Notes under the pieces: model-generated
Seen by the model: the letters and a program-made list of their open reading frames with translations, nothing else
The model's database searches: none
Told to the model about the DNA's origin: nothing
NCBI GenBank assembly: GCA_021904315.1
Contig: CM038918.1
Location: 3,425,349-3,489,348, forward strand
Origin: Sphagnum magellanicum
Taxonomy: Eukaryota > Streptophyta > Sphagnopsida > Sphagnales > Sphagnaceae
Length of the DNA stretch: 64,000 nucleotides
Direction: 5' to 3'
Program-made: the position numbers and the translations under genes
Shown here: positions 51,780-64,000 of the stretch, in pieces
Layout of the letters: each line of letters opens with the position of its first letter
How positions within the stretch are numbered: position 1 is the first letter of the stretch

Positions 51780-53680
51780 TGAAGAGCTGTCAAGCATTGC
51801 CAAACATTTCTAAATCACTTAAATCTCTTTGGAAAGTCCTTGCCCAAGAAGCATTAACCTATAAACAATCCTATCCTAAAATATACAAGGATAAAAAGAA
51901 AAGGGGTCACATCTAAGCCTATTCATGATGGTTAACCCAAGCCCACACATGTTTTACTTGACTACACTCAAAAAATCTATGTGTCCAATAGTTTCTTCAA
52001 TTTGTAAGTCATAGCAATGCAAAGCAATATTAATGAATTGATTAACATTAGTCTTCCATGTGTTAATAGCAATGGCCTTGTGATATAAAGAGCATATGAA
52101 CTCACTTTCTTTCTAAGACTTTCACAACATCCAAACTTTTTTCTAAATGGATACAAATATTATTAAAAAAACATCTTGCCACTCTATGTAATAGGTCTCA
52201 ACAAGTTATTTTGTGCCTTCACCAACTTCCTCCCTCTCTACATAATATATTCAAAAAATATTTTTTTATATCACCTTTCTCTTATTAAAATTATAGTCTC
52301 AAGGTCCATGTGAATCACTTAATAAGCCTCCCTACATTATTTCCAACTTTGAAAAATGAAATATTTGGTGCAATTGTTAAATTCCTAGTCTCCTTGATAG
52401 TATTGTGGGCAAAACCGAATAGATGTTTGGAAGAGAAAGAAATTTTTTCACCTTTTTCATCAAACAGACCCAACCCACTCTTCAACTTTTGCACACATAT
52501 TCTCCCTGTCTCAAAATCATTCCCCATTTGGCCTCCATTTTTGCCACCATTTTTGAATAGTTCATAATTTTTGCAATTTTTAACTTTGTATATCTCCACA
52601 ATCACATTCCATGGCAAAAACTCATTTGCTTCAAAATCCTTCAACATCCATGACTTTTTGTATTGTACCTTAGAAAAAACTTGCATCTTTTTCAATTTAT
52701 GAACCAAACCTTGAGGCATGGAATATTGAAGTCCACCATAAATTACAGTGGAGAATTCAAAACAACTTTACAAGATCTAAATACTTTATCCTAGTCAACA
52801 ATGATGCGTTTTCAAGATTTAATAACTTCATTCCATACCTTGGATCCTAACACTTGTTTATGTTTCAACAAAGAACCCATTGCATATCTAGCAATCAGCT
52901 CTTGTGTTTAAAGGACTGTGCATTAGCAATCTATGATGCAACAAAATCTTCAAATTAAACTCCTGTGGTTGAAAGGCAAGTAGGATCCACTTGGTTAAAA
53001 AATTGTTCATTACCCAGTCTTCCTTTCTGACACTCAAGACAACAATCTATCCATTTGACCCAAGCTTGTGTCAAAAATTCACTCAATCATAGATAATTTA
53101 TATTCATAGACCTAGCCTTTTCTATTGCCAATTTAAATCCTACCCAAATTGATAGGAAGTACCACAAGGTGGCTAAAAAAAATACAATGGACAATGAGAA
53201 CCCTTCATCCAAGTGAAGGCCTAGCAATTGACCAATAATTTAATTTTCTTCTTATTTTGTTTAATTAAAACTTATCAACATATATTGTATCAAGAGATAA
53301 ACCAAAGGTGGACGCTAAGAGCTTGAATAAACCTTTTGTCTTGTGCCCAAACCCAAGCAAAAATGTTAAGTCTCTTATGATCGAGCACATTCAAGGCTTT
53401 GTTAACATGCCAAACTTTTGCTATCATTGATAGCAAGCCCTAATGCTACTTTGAACCTTTGAAATAAGTGCATTACATTATTGAGAACCCTCTCCTACCC
53501 TCTGCTAGTGCACAAATATAATAAATGTCAAACAAGTGTTTATCTCAAAAAAGATTAATCTTAATGACATAAGTGAAAATCAACATTGATTGCTAGGTCT
53601 ACGCATGGTTAGCTTAGAATGTTCATTAATGACATTAGTGGATCCAACCCCAAAAAAAAAACTCTTTTATAAAGATTAGC
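51780..53680 (-). pseudogene. Decayed LINE-type retrotransposon (RT and zinc-binding end)
   Basis: The minus strand gives, in order and in shifting frames, a reverse-transcriptase thumb-like stretch (GLAINDSKS near 53430), a segment of the LGLHLDEGF type (near 53200), an open piece of 134 codons (52719-52315), and a zinc-binding end (LQIEETIGHI followed by FFECSQVKHVWAWV, near 51930-52000). This order matches the C-terminal half of plant non-LTR element ORF2. Many stops are present and no ends were defined. Confidence 0.55.
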
Positions 53681-54577
53681 ACTAATATGTTGAAGTGTCT
53701 CATTAAGTTTTATTTTTCATTACATTCTTTTGACAAGCAATAAAAAAAAATAAAAATGCTGTTGTGTAATGTGTGGCCAAAGCATAAATTAGGTTAACAG
53801 TTAAATCCCATTATTTCAACTCTTCAATTTAGAGCCATGAATCAAGTGCCACAATGACAACTTTGCATCATCACCATGACTTGACCTCCACAATGACAAT
53901 GTTGCATCATGTGGGAACTAACCTGGAGAGGAATAATAAACTGATGGCATGCACAATAGGTAGTAGTTTCATTACTAATTTTTCAGTTTTTTGCTGGCAC
54001 ATCAACATATATGCAATCTAGGTTTAGGGGGTTCTCTCTAAGGGGCTAACAAAAAGATTCAACAGATGCTTGAAGCATAGAAGAGAAATTTTTTGGAGAA
54101 CAGGTTCTCACATTTGCACTTGTAATTGAACAAATTACAATTATGAAGCCACAATGTCAATAGTAGCTTCCCACTCGAATGAATAAATCCCCAAATGATC
54201 GTTTTATTCTCTTATAGTGACTGGACACATACCAGTGTGCGCTGACAGTTTTCCACTTTAATTAACTTCACCACAGGACTACCAATTCTTTTCAATATGC
54301 AGGTGCCTCATTTCTGCATTATGTGTAGCAAGCTCTCTTACAAAGAATGTTGACACCCAATTCTAGCTTTCACTCTCAAACAGATTAACCAATGTGCTAC
54401 ACAATACAAAAAAAGTTCTGATGTGTGGAGGATGCTCTTGGTTCAAGCTTGCAAATTCCAAAGACTTACAACTTGTTACCATGTATAGGTTCTAACTATG
54501 AAGTCACATACACTGCGTTGTAATTGCTGAGCAAATCAAGGACCATTATGTTGAACAATTTTTTGGCTTGCATCATT
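53681..54577. other. Spacer and 3' flank of the GAT1-like gene
   Basis: No exon is recognised. A short direct repeat (CACAATGACAACTTTGCATCAT and CACAATGACAATGTTGCATCAT) occurs at about 53851-53911. The right part will include the transporter's 3' UTR. Confidence 0.4.
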
Positions 54578-57500
54578 TTACACATCAGCAAACAATTTGT
54601 AGGTTTTGGCATCAATCACAATATGACGCATTGTGGCTATGCATCCAATGACCCCTACTATTGAAAAACTTACTATGATGACCCAATTGAGCCAAAATAT
54701 ATATGTTGTTCTTGAGGGCTTGAAGACAAGTTGGTAGAAAAGCATGGGCAGGACAAAATCCAATGGTGTATATCCAAACGCTCCAACCAAAGAAACAATG
54801 TCTCCAAAAAATGGGAGCATGGCCCCAATTAGTGTTGCCAAGGAAACATAAGTTGAGCGCAGCACCAAGCGTGGAACCACATTTCGCAAAGCATATTTCC
54901 CACGATTTACATCAGCCGTCAATGTTTCCAACACATCAAATGTTGGCTGAAGATACACCTAATTAACCATAATGTACACCATGTCACATCATTTAGGCCT
55001 CTTAAAAAGATTCAGTATTTTTCTCTTTATAATGAGGTCCTTACCAAGCCTTTTGAGATGCACATTTGACTGTTCTAATTTTTAAGGAACAAGAAAATTA
55101 GCAAAGCAAAATTGGGTGTATCTTCTTACAAGGCCAATAGCAACTAGTTGAGCAACAATTGCGAAGCTCGAAATAGCTGTGAGCCAAACTGGATTCACTT
55201 GAGGTCCACCACTAGGTGCCAAGTTATCAAATATATTCCCCTGTGCACCATTCCCAAAAGCCCAGTACCCAGCAATGGACACCGAATAAAATGTGGCTGC
55301 CACCACAGCGTAGCACAAAGCAATGCCCTTCACCATTTTCCCAACAATTGGAGGTGCCATTGTTGCCTGCCACACTCTGAGCACTGGTTCTCAATATCAG
55401 CTAGTACATTCTCATTATCATTAATGGTTTTAGGACATGGGCATCAGCAATTGTTTCATTAAAGTACCTGGTCTTACATTTCTCTGATTATGTTACAGCA
55501 GAAGAAGAGTCTAGCTGTAAGTATCAGAGAAAAACATGAACATGAAATCAAGCACTACAAGAGCTTAATTCAGTTGCATAACATAGCTCTTAAGTTTATG
55601 TAGAAACATGAAATGGTCGAAATATGATAAGTGATATTGGGTAAGCATATCAAAGTCCCACATTTTTGCAAACAAGTGTGCAAGATGTTGTAAGCTCAAA
55701 AAAGTTGAGTATACATATATATGACCAACTTGATAATCCAAACAAAAATCTGGAACCAAGATCAGCAGATTACTGATGGTGGAATGGAAATATGACCTGA
55801 ATTTCAGGGATAATAGCCACTCCGTAAACTCCCGCCATGACAGATAGTGCAGTGAAAACCCCAAACATTTTCTCCGCAGGATTTCCAACCACAGAGTAAT
55901 CTTTAGGTGGTACATTCTTATTGTAGCCTACAAATCAAAGATTGAACCACATTTCAGTGCGCAATCCAATTCCACCAAGAATCAAAAATCAAGCAAGCAC
56001 CACAGAGACCTTAAAGGAATGATCACAACAATGCAGATAAAAAGAAAAATAGAATAATGTACTCTTGAGTGTGTCTGCACAAGAAAAATTGAAATGTCCA
56101 CATAGAAGATCAACTTGCCAAGGTCAAGAAACCCATGATACCTGCCAAAACAGAGCCAGCAGTAGCACAAAGGCTGTAGGTCAAGCAAAGTAATAGAGAC
56201 ACCAGATTTATATACCGCAAGGAATGAAATGATGGTAGCTGTGCAAGAACTATCATCACTGCCCCAAACATTGCCACGAATGCTGCCAACGGGATTGTTC
56301 CATTCGCATTCACTCCCAGGTATATAAGCTGCAAAGATCAAGAGGTTTGTTCTGTATATCAGAGAGAATTGTCAAGATTATGTTCCAACATCTGATCATC
56401 ACTTTTCCAGAAAAGGGCCTGTGAGGGGTGGGTGACTAATTAGTGACACAGTCCTAAATATATACTACACCCTTGAGTTCTTTTGTGCCAGGAAACAAAC
56501 AAACATATGTGAGAAAGAGTAGATACATGCATGCATTCTGGTTGCAGTGCTCTTGTAACAGAAAAACCTCAATAAATTTGCACATGCATACCTTCACCGC
56601 AAAGCCACCAGCTAAAATAGCACCAACAACAGTTACAAAACACACTCCAAATTGCACCGGTGTCACAAAGCAGTTTGTCCAAGATTTTCCTGCAAAATCA
56701 AATATTCCAATTCAGTTGTTTAAGAGTACATGTGTGTGCAGCTCTAGTCTTGAGGCCTAATTAGGTTAGAGCTCAGTTTTGCTCTTTCAAAATTTTCACC
56801 ACAGACACAAAGAGTTTCAAGCAATATCAAACAAAAAATTTCCTTGTCATGGAATGGTAACAAGGATTCTGAAGCTGAATCAACAAAAACTTGCTGCTGA
56901 TTTCAAGGTGAAGCTTATAGTCTCATTTTCTTGATGAATCATATGATTATAAAGAATGAATGGAAATAACTCAAGCTCTCAGAAATCTCTTTGATCTCAA
57001 AATTTAAGAAAGAAGAATGACTGGAACAAAACATATTTCAAAATGCCAGATACAAAACATCTAGTTGCAGAATCTTGACCATGGTAGACACCAAATGCAA
57101 ATCCAAAAACACTGATCAATCACGAATATCTTGCAATCGGACCAATTGAACATCTTGAAGTTCTTGCATTAGATCAATCAAACATCTGGAATTCTCTTGC
57201 TAACACATGAATCAAACATCCAGAAAGACCTTGCAATCAGATCAAATAAGCATCTGGAGTTTCTTGCAAGCATCAAAACTCTACCCTTAATCCTTAAACC
57301 CTAAAAACCTCAAGCATTTGCAGAAACAAGAAAGAAAACAAATGATGGATGAAGGAAGGAAGGAAATGAAGCACTGATGCAGGAAAGGAGGAATTGAAGC
57401 TCTGATGGAGGAAAGAAGAAATTGAAGCTGTGATGGAGGAAAGAATTGCAGCTTTGATGCAGCAAGGAAGGAATTGAAACTGTGATGGAGGAAGGAAGGA

Positions 57501-58305
57501 ATTGAAGCTTTGATGCAGCAAAGGAAGGGATTGACAAGATGATGATGATAGAATATGGTACCGATAACGAACTGGGAGAGTTCTCGGAATCGGTAGAAGC
57601 GATGGCCTTTGGAAGCACAATCGTCCAAGACTTGCGACAGCAAGCAGTAGGCATAGCTTGAAACTAGGCCACAGATTGTCAGCGCCAGCAATCCGGGTGC
57701 CCATCCCAGAAAGGAGAATGCATACGGCAACGAAAGCAGCGATGGACCGGCGATGGCCGTTGTCAAATGATAGCCTGCATGCATCCATGTCCCTGCAACA
57801 AACAAACAAACAAGTAACAAGAGTTTGTGAGCGTCGGGGTTTTTTGAAGCTCGGTTTCAGTACTATGCACTCGACAAAGCTCGTGATCGTTTCTTTGCAG
57901 CAAGTTACGATATTATTGTCGCGCGCTGATCGCCACTGTGTTCTACTTGGATTTTCGAGCGCAATCTTGTGACTCAAGAGTGTCCATCTCATGTGCTCTT
58001 CTGTAGGTGCATTTCAGCTTCAAGAGTACATGATGGCGCCCGTCAACGACGAATTTGGAAGATCAAAAAGGGAAAAGTATGCAACATAGTTGTGCAGTAC
58101 CTTTGGATTCAAGAACAAACAGAGTCCCGGCGTCTTTGGGAGCATCTGCAGCATCGCTCAAGCTTGAATATGGCCGCCGCCGCCGCCGCTGCTGCTGCTC
58201 CTCGTCCTCTTGTGAGGGTGATGAAGAACCTCCTGAGCCATCTAATGGTGTGTACTTGGTTGTCAATTCCGCCATCTGCATGCCGTTCCCAGTTTCCTCC
58301 ATCAT
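54578..58305 (-). CDS. GAT1-like GABA/amino-acid transporter (AAAP family)
   Basis: Seven exons on the minus strand: 58305-58101, 57792-57562, 56689-56592, 56328-56142, 55927-55797, 55366-55130 and 54958-54578. All are GT-AG and in phase (1, 1, 0, 1, 0, 0), giving 489 aa. A hydrophilic N-terminus of about 68 residues with a Q3R5 run precedes the transporter core, which starts TWMHAGYHLTTAIAGPSLLS and LPYAF. Family marks follow in order: RFRELSQFVIG, VLAQLPSFHSLRYIN, AIIPEIQATMAPP, GYWAFGN, NLVPRL-like NVVPRLVLRSTY, and GAMLPFFGDIVSLVGAFG with PLDFVLPM. The order and spacing match Arabidopsis GAT1, a proton-coupled importer of GABA and related compounds at the plasma membrane. Substrate is inferred from family. 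The first of two adjacent ATGs was chosen. The N-terminus is somewhat longer than in GAT1 (about 450 aa). Confidence 0.93.
57340..57540 (-). repeat. Minisatellite inside an intron of the transporter gene
   Basis: Units of about 30 bp (GAAGGAATTGAAGCTNTGATG followed by GAGGAAAG or CAGCAAGG on the plus strand) are repeated about six times just after the donor of exon 57792-57562. On the coding strand the frame stays open through the repeat into exon 2. Confidence 0.85.
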
Positions 58306-59815
58306 GATGCTCTCAAATCCCAAATCCTTTCTCTCAAACTTGATACCAGTACTCCTAGCAGCATCTGAAATATTGCTAGTACTACATCTTGAATCCTAAG
58401 AAGAATCCAAGACAATCAGGACTTCCAACTCCGTCGAGTATCATCATCATCATCATCATCCCCGCCCGGCCGGGTTGCAGGTTCTAATCTTCCACTCGTA
58501 AGAACTCTACTTGAAGAGCATTAAACTCCATCACCTCCACAGGTGTCTAGATATTTCCACAGATGATGACGGCCAGGTAGAAGCAGCTGCTGCAGTTCCA
58601 CACTTTGATCAGAGAAGATTTTGGAAACAGAATTTCAGACTTTTTACAAGATTCTTCTTCAGTTCTGGTCTGGATGCGCCGCCACTGCTGCTGCTGCAAA
58701 GTCGAAATCTGCTTCTCAACTTCCTTCAAACGTGCTCCTGTTTTCCTGGCAGCTAACTTGCAAAACTTAGTCGAAATAGTTTCTAATCTTCTACAAACGT
58801 CGATTCATTACTTATATCAAGAATCTCGCAACAACACTTGGCAATCTTCTTCTCCTTCTTCTTCTTCAACCAATTCATCAGTATTATTATTATTATTATG
58901 TTGTTGTTGTTGTAGTCGAAAACTTGAACTTCAAACATCACACATCTTTCATGAGACTGATCTGTTTTGCACCAGCCATGGATAAAATCCTTGTCTTCAA
59001 AACTCCCAAATCTTCTTCTTCGTCTTCTTCCAACCAAATCTTTCAAGCTTTTCCCAAGTCACGGGTTTTTTCTTTTTTTTTCCTTTTTCGTTTTTTGTTT
59101 TGTTTGCTTGGTTTCGTTTGGTTTGTTTTGTTTTGTACTTATTTTGTATTTATTTATTTGTTTTCTGGGTTGAAAACTCCCAAATTGTTTTCCCAAAATA
59201 TTACCAACAGCTTTAAACCTAAAAATGATTCCAAACTCATAAAAATAAATAATAACAATATTTTGAGTCATCTAGACTCTAGAGCGAATCTACAGCATGG
59301 AAGCTTGAGAGCTCGCTTATAATACTGAAACTCAAATATTTCACCATGCAAATATAATCTTCAAAACATCCTCTAAAAAAAACCAAAATCATTCAAGATA
59401 TTATAACTTTGTAGCTAATCTCAAGTTTCAACAAAAGCCAAAATATCATCTTTCAAAAATCCTCATATAAAAATATACCTATTACCTAGGGGCTAAAATC
59501 CATTAAGCTACTATAACTCCATAATGAATCTAAACACAACAATATCTTTTGCCTTGGTAGGCAAGGCCAATAGATAAAATACAAAAGGGCCATGCCATGA
59601 TATTTTGCATTATTTTTAATATACTTCCTAAGTATAATTACCCTTTAGATTATAGTACTCTTAATATATATATATATGACATATATAGATTTTTTTCCTA
59701 TTTAACACAACATTAAAATTGCAACTAAATCAAATATCGAACAAGGAAATAAATTGTAAATCTACCCAAAAGAATCAATTAGAATCAGTGTTTTTCCATG
59801 ATTTTTCTTACATCA
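58306..59815. promoter_or_regulatory. 5' region of the transporter gene with simple repeats
   Basis: Upstream of the start lie (ATC)7 at 58439-58460, a GC-rich CCCGCCCGGCCGGG at about 58461-58474, (CTT)n at about 58847-58867, (ATT)6 at 58882-58899 directly followed by (TTG)n to 58913, and T-rich runs near 59070-59160. This is probably 5' UTR and promoter. From 59300 it turns AT-rich with no gene. Confidence 0.45.
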
Positions 59816-59816
59816 T

Positions 59817-59847
59817 GGGGGGTGGGGGGGGGGGGGGGAGGGCACGG
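59817..59847 (+). repeat. Poly-G tract 1
   Basis: G6-T-G15-A-G3 at the start of a short, markedly GC-richer patch (to about 59950) inside AT-rich DNA. It could form a G-quadruplex. Confidence 0.9.
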
Positions 59848-60071
59848 GGTCGAGCGTGCGACAGAAAGATCTTGCATTTGGACTTCCCACCCAAAAGAGG
59901 TGGAGGAAGTCGAGGGACCTGGCCTTGAGCATGAACACGCAAGCAAGCACGTAACAGAAGCAATGAATTAATGCAGCTCAATCTGAGACGACAAATATTA
60001 TGATGCCAGTTGACACTTGATAACTCGCGATACTCCATATTGTCAAAAAGATTATTAGAATAATTAAACTT

Positions 60072-60073
<2 letters not shown>

Positions 60074-60102
<29 letters not shown>

Positions 60103-60107
60103 GCGGG
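60074..60107 (+). repeat. Poly-G tract 2
   Basis: A run of 30 G (60074-60103) followed by CGGG, about 235 bp after the first tract. The exact length is uncertain since homopolymers are error-prone in sequencing. Confidence 0.9.
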
Positions 60108-62130
60108 AGATATAAGGGGGACAACAAAGCTACCTCAATATGAATATCTTACCTTAAGGTCGGTTTTGTCATTAAATAATCCTCAAAATAGTGAAATGAA
60201 ATTTTGTGAAAAATACGAAGTTGACACGTTGAAAATCGTCATAATTATCATTGGCTACATTCTGAATAATTTCACTACTCATATCACAATATCATATAGT
60301 AGATGATGGATAAATAAATAATTTCGAAATTTTTAAAAGAATTCATTTTTTTGGAAAAAATAATTATTCATTTTGTCAATGTGAAAACTGACCCTAGGCT
60401 ACCGTATTTGAAGACAAGTTGTAGGCAGGGTAGGTAAGAACATTGAAAACTGAAGCAGTGGGTTTGTGTGAGTCATTTACCTTCGAAGTCTAGCTTTTGA
60501 AACCGTCAAAACAATTTACTTATTTTCACAGACCATTTTAGGAATTAATAAACATCATACCCTAATAGTAGTAGCAACCAGGCCTCTTTTTAAGTGCGAA
60601 ATTTCACATAAATACGATAAATAAAAGTAAATAAGAGTCTTCCATTGCATATTCTCTGTTTTCGAAAAAAAAAAATTGCCAAATTTTAATTTAAAATTTG
60701 GAAAAAATTCATCACATTTATGCTTGGATTTGGTAATGGGTAAGGGTTTCCTACTAGCTTTTTTAACTTTTTGAATAGGTTGCTAAAACCTGTTGCCATT
60801 TAATGCTAAATCCCTCTTGGGATGCTTGCATATGAATGGAAGATGTTAAATTGGCCAAAGAAAGTAATTGCAGTCAGTACAAAAAGATTTAACATCTTCC
60901 CATATGAATCAACATTAGAAATTTGAAAAGAGGAAAAAACAAAAAACAAAAAAAAGCCAATTGAGTGATACATAAGTTATAACACATATAGTATATTGTA
61001 CCTATGTTGGACGCAATTTAAATTATTCACTAAAGGTCTAACCAGAAAAAGGTGAAAATTTCATTGATATTTGTCAAAATTATTGAGAATCAAACTCCCA
61101 GCTTGTGAAAAAATATTTGTTATCCCAACCATTGCATTGCTATTACAAATACACCCAAAAAAAATAAAAAAAATAGGGGTTGGTTGAACTTTGTATACTT
61201 GTTCCTCAACTGTTGAAATTCTGACATTTTTTAATTTGAAATTTGTTTAATCTCATTTTCTAAAATAAACCAATATTCAGCAAAGAAAGAAGCGCATAAC
61301 ATAGTGGTAGTTGGTAGATACAATAATAGACAATTGGGGGTCCAGATGTATCTTGGGAGGAAGGGATGGTCCCATAAGTTGACTCGTTTGTAGTACAATT
61401 TTCTTTTTTTAGTGAGGTCACTCTTTGATCAGCACATTGAAAAACATGCGCTTCACACTCCCAAAAATAGATTTCTTGTCCACTTTCCCTTGGGCCTAGC
61501 TAAATAGGTTACAAGAGTAGCCTTTTTGTGCAAAGGGTATGGGGTAAAGTGTGATGCAATCATGAATAACTTGGGAAACACATGGGAACAATATCATTAA
61601 AACTATTGGGAAGTTTGTGGGAACACAATCTAGTATGTTTTCCAACCATATGGAACATTTGGAAAATCCAAAATAGGTACAAAAAATCCCCCCCTAACCC
61701 CCAACCCCACCAAAACTCAAAAAGAATAAAATTGGGCCTTCTCTGTGTACACGGTGTCTAACCTCAATTGAATTGGCTGCATGCACCAAGGAACTCTATT
61801 CCCATCAATTTTGGTCTCCATTTTTGGCCTAGGCTAAAGGCCAAGGCATGAATGGTGGGAAACTACACACTATGAAAAGAACTCTTAGGACTAAAAACAA
61901 CAATTTCCTAATGAGTTGGAGCACAACAAGTAAACTACTCATGTTTGAGTTTGGCAAATTTCATATACCCAATTTTAGTTCCATGTATTTAACATATGTA
62001 GTTAGTATATCCTTCATGCCAAGCAATGGGTGGGTTTAAAAATACCAGGTAGCCAATTGGCAAGTTTAAAATTGGGAAATAGATACTTGCCATTTATATT
62101 GAACATAAAATAGAAATTCCAAAGGGATTC
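60108..62130. other. AT-rich spacer, no supported gene
   Basis: Short frames only, with no splice-consistent exons, no RNA gene and no element ends recognised. Confidence 0.45.
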
Positions 62131-62330
62131 CAGGGCTCATGGCTCACTGGTATATCCCCACCTTCTTGTATGTTGCACATACTAAAGGTCTTGGGTTCAA
62201 ACCCCAGTGAGTGTGCCAGGTTAAGAGATGGCTGCCAATGAATATGCCAATAGGTTCGTCAGGTCCGGGCAGCTGTTGTGCTCCAATAAAATCAGAAGAA
62301 AAAGAGTCCTCAAAAGGAGTGATTTTTCTC
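62131..62330 (+). mobile_element. tRNA-derived SINE-like element
   Basis: An A-box-like TGGCTCACTGGT (62140-62151) and a strong B-box GGTTCAAACCC (62194-62204) about 54 bp apart form a polymerase III promoter. The following CCAGTGAGTGTGCCAGG is typical of plant SINE bodies. Target duplications and the 3' end were not resolved, so the right boundary is approximate. Confidence 0.6.
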
Positions 62331-62989
62331 AAAGAGTTTTTAAAAGCTTACACTATTTCAAGCTGAAATTCTAAGATGTGAATTTAGAGTAGCAGATTTT
62401 TTAAGTGAAATTGGACAAATTTTGCATGAAACATCATCCCCAAAACCACAACCAACAAACTACCACCAAAATAATGCCACCAAAAGATGGTTCATGACTC
62501 CATCTCACCCTCCTCCCATCAGGCAAACAAATGGCATAGTGGCAACCCCCACACCATATCTAAGGTTTCCAGAATTTGCCTTTCATCCTCAGGGTGCTTC
62601 TGAATTTGCTTTAGAACATGTATGCTGTCGTTCAAGGCTCCCATGATCTACTATGCCTTCCCACATAAATTTCTTTAAGCTTTAAGCATATGAAAGGAAA
62701 AAAATTTAATGTCCTTATATATTTTTGACTACCTACTTGAACCTTGAAATTCAAGAAATGTGATGACTTTTTTGGAAATTTTAGAATTTTTTTCCAAAAA
62801 TTGGAAATTCTTTTTTTTTAATTGTCAAATTTGTGACAAATAATTTCCAATTCATTTCAAACAATGCAAAATTTTGCACAAAAAGAAAAATCTGATACTA
62901 AATGGATCATTTTTGGGTTAAAGTGTCGCCCCCACATTGACTCTTCCTAGTATTGTTTATTCCAAGTGGTATTGGATGGCCACCCATAA

Positions 62990-63430
62990 TTTGTACATGC
63001 AATTTGGGTGGCCCTTCACACGACCACTTTTGGTGTCCCCCTCAAGTGTTGCATCCATCTTTATGTGTAATTGGACCTCCACTGTTGAGGTTGGCATTGC
63101 AACTTGGGACACTACTCAACTTCAAGCTAGTTCTAGGGACCCCCTTAGGCAAGCTAGCTTAGAGCGGTTATTTTATGAGACTTGGTACCTGTGTTGGCAT
63201 GTTTGTGGACTGGGATGGTCATCTCCAGTAGAAGCACCTCCTGCCATTGTATTTTTCTAATGCTGATATGTGATGGGGTTGTCTCCACTTTCCCCCTCTT
63301 TTGGGTTTCGTCCATCTTTATGTGTAAGGTAAAGGCCCAAGGTTGCAAGTTGTTCCCAGATTAAGGGGCTTGAAATGTGGTAGTAGTGGAGTCTGGCATT
63401 CGCATTTGGGAATGGCCCCCCATCTGTGGA
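62990..63430. repeat. Diverged direct duplication of about 260 bp
   Basis: CCATCTTTATGTGTAA occurs at about 63055 and again at about 63312, each preceded by a CCCCCTC-containing stretch and followed by CTGGCATT/TTGGCATT-GCA-TTGGGA and a run of C. It looks like two old tandem units; no coding content. Confidence 0.55.
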
Positions 63431-64000
63431 CTTTATCCATAGTAAAAGCACAACACAAAATCTACTGTGAATCATAAAAAGTATTTCAGAGAAAATTCCT
63501 AAGTGTATTTGGAGGGTACCTTATGTCCATAAATATCACCTTTAAAAAAGAGGAAGATATTATGTCTTATCCTTAAAATTGGGAGATTATGCCTACTTAT
63601 TATAGATGTAACATCCATCTTACTATTAATGAGTAGGTGTAAGAACCTGGCCTCTTTTAGCTCTCATTATATACATGTGTTTGGGTTCATGATAATCTTC
63701 ACCTCATCCATTATGATGAGCCAAACTTAGCTCTCCTAGACCCCTTATTTTGAGAATGTCCCCACCACTGAGCTTCACATACTAGACACCATACACACAA
63801 ATCGATTAAGGAGGAGGGTTCTTGCCTATGTTGTTTAGTTCTTGATTTCAAAAGGGAACCTTCAGTTCTAATGATTTTTGCAAGGATTTAGAGTCTTATC
63901 AATTTAAGAAAAGGCTTGATTTCATCTCCATTACACATAACTAAACCAAAGCAAAAAAATGTACAAATCGTCTATTCAAATAGTGCACACACTCCAAAAT
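63431..64000. other. Right edge, nothing recognised
   Basis: No exon, RNA gene or repeat could be supported in this stretch. Confidence 0.4.

Noticed and set aside
57287..57820. 177-codon minus-strand frame read as a single protein
   Set aside because: Its first half is exon 2 of the GAT1-like transporter and its second half is intronic minisatellite. The donor at 57561 and the phase match to the next exon make the spliced reading far better.

Overview
This is nuclear DNA of a land plant. The evidence is spliced genes with GT-AG introns of about 100 bp to 1.7 kb, plant-type gene families (an LRR receptor kinase, DMP/DUF679 proteins, a GAT1-type GABA transporter, and an FKBP12 carrying the plant cysteine pair), AT-rich repeat-laden spacers, PIF/Harbinger-type DNA elements, a LINE relic and tRNA-derived SINE-like sequences. 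The proteins look more like those of seed-free plants (fern, lycophyte or moss) than crop angiosperms, but the species cannot be fixed from the sequence.

Layout. 1-9660 (+): the 3' part of an LRR receptor-like kinase gene, 13 exons visible, all splice phases consistent and all kinase motifs present, but one in-frame stop just before the membrane segment. About 11800-15710: a decayed tandem copy of its kinase half, introns included. 18950-19600 (-) and 33195-33890 (-): two intact intronless DMP (DUF679) membrane-protein genes about 14 kb apart. Between and around them lie transposon debris: a Tourist-like MITE, a decayed PIF/Harbinger transposase with an ORF1-like remnant, minisatellites, tRNA-like elements, and a 928-bp terminal-inverted-repeat element with internal tandem repeats. 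39.3-42.4 kb holds two kinds of tandem array.

43.8-58.3 kb is the gene-rich block, with three spliced genes all on the minus strand: FKBP12 (5 exons, 112 aa); a 5-exon, 242-aa multi-pass membrane protein that reads as an SdpI/DUF1648-family protein, a family known mainly from bacteria; and a 7-exon, 489-aa GAT1-like amino-acid/GABA transporter. The exons of the first two are too short to show as long open frames and were assembled by matching splice sites and reading phase. A decayed LINE lies between the SdpI-like and GAT1-like genes. 58.3-64 kb holds simple repeats, two long poly-G tracts, a SINE-like element and no gene that I can support.

The genes do not form a pathway: they are ordinary neighbours in a plant chromosome. 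The most unusual item is the intron-containing SdpI-like gene.
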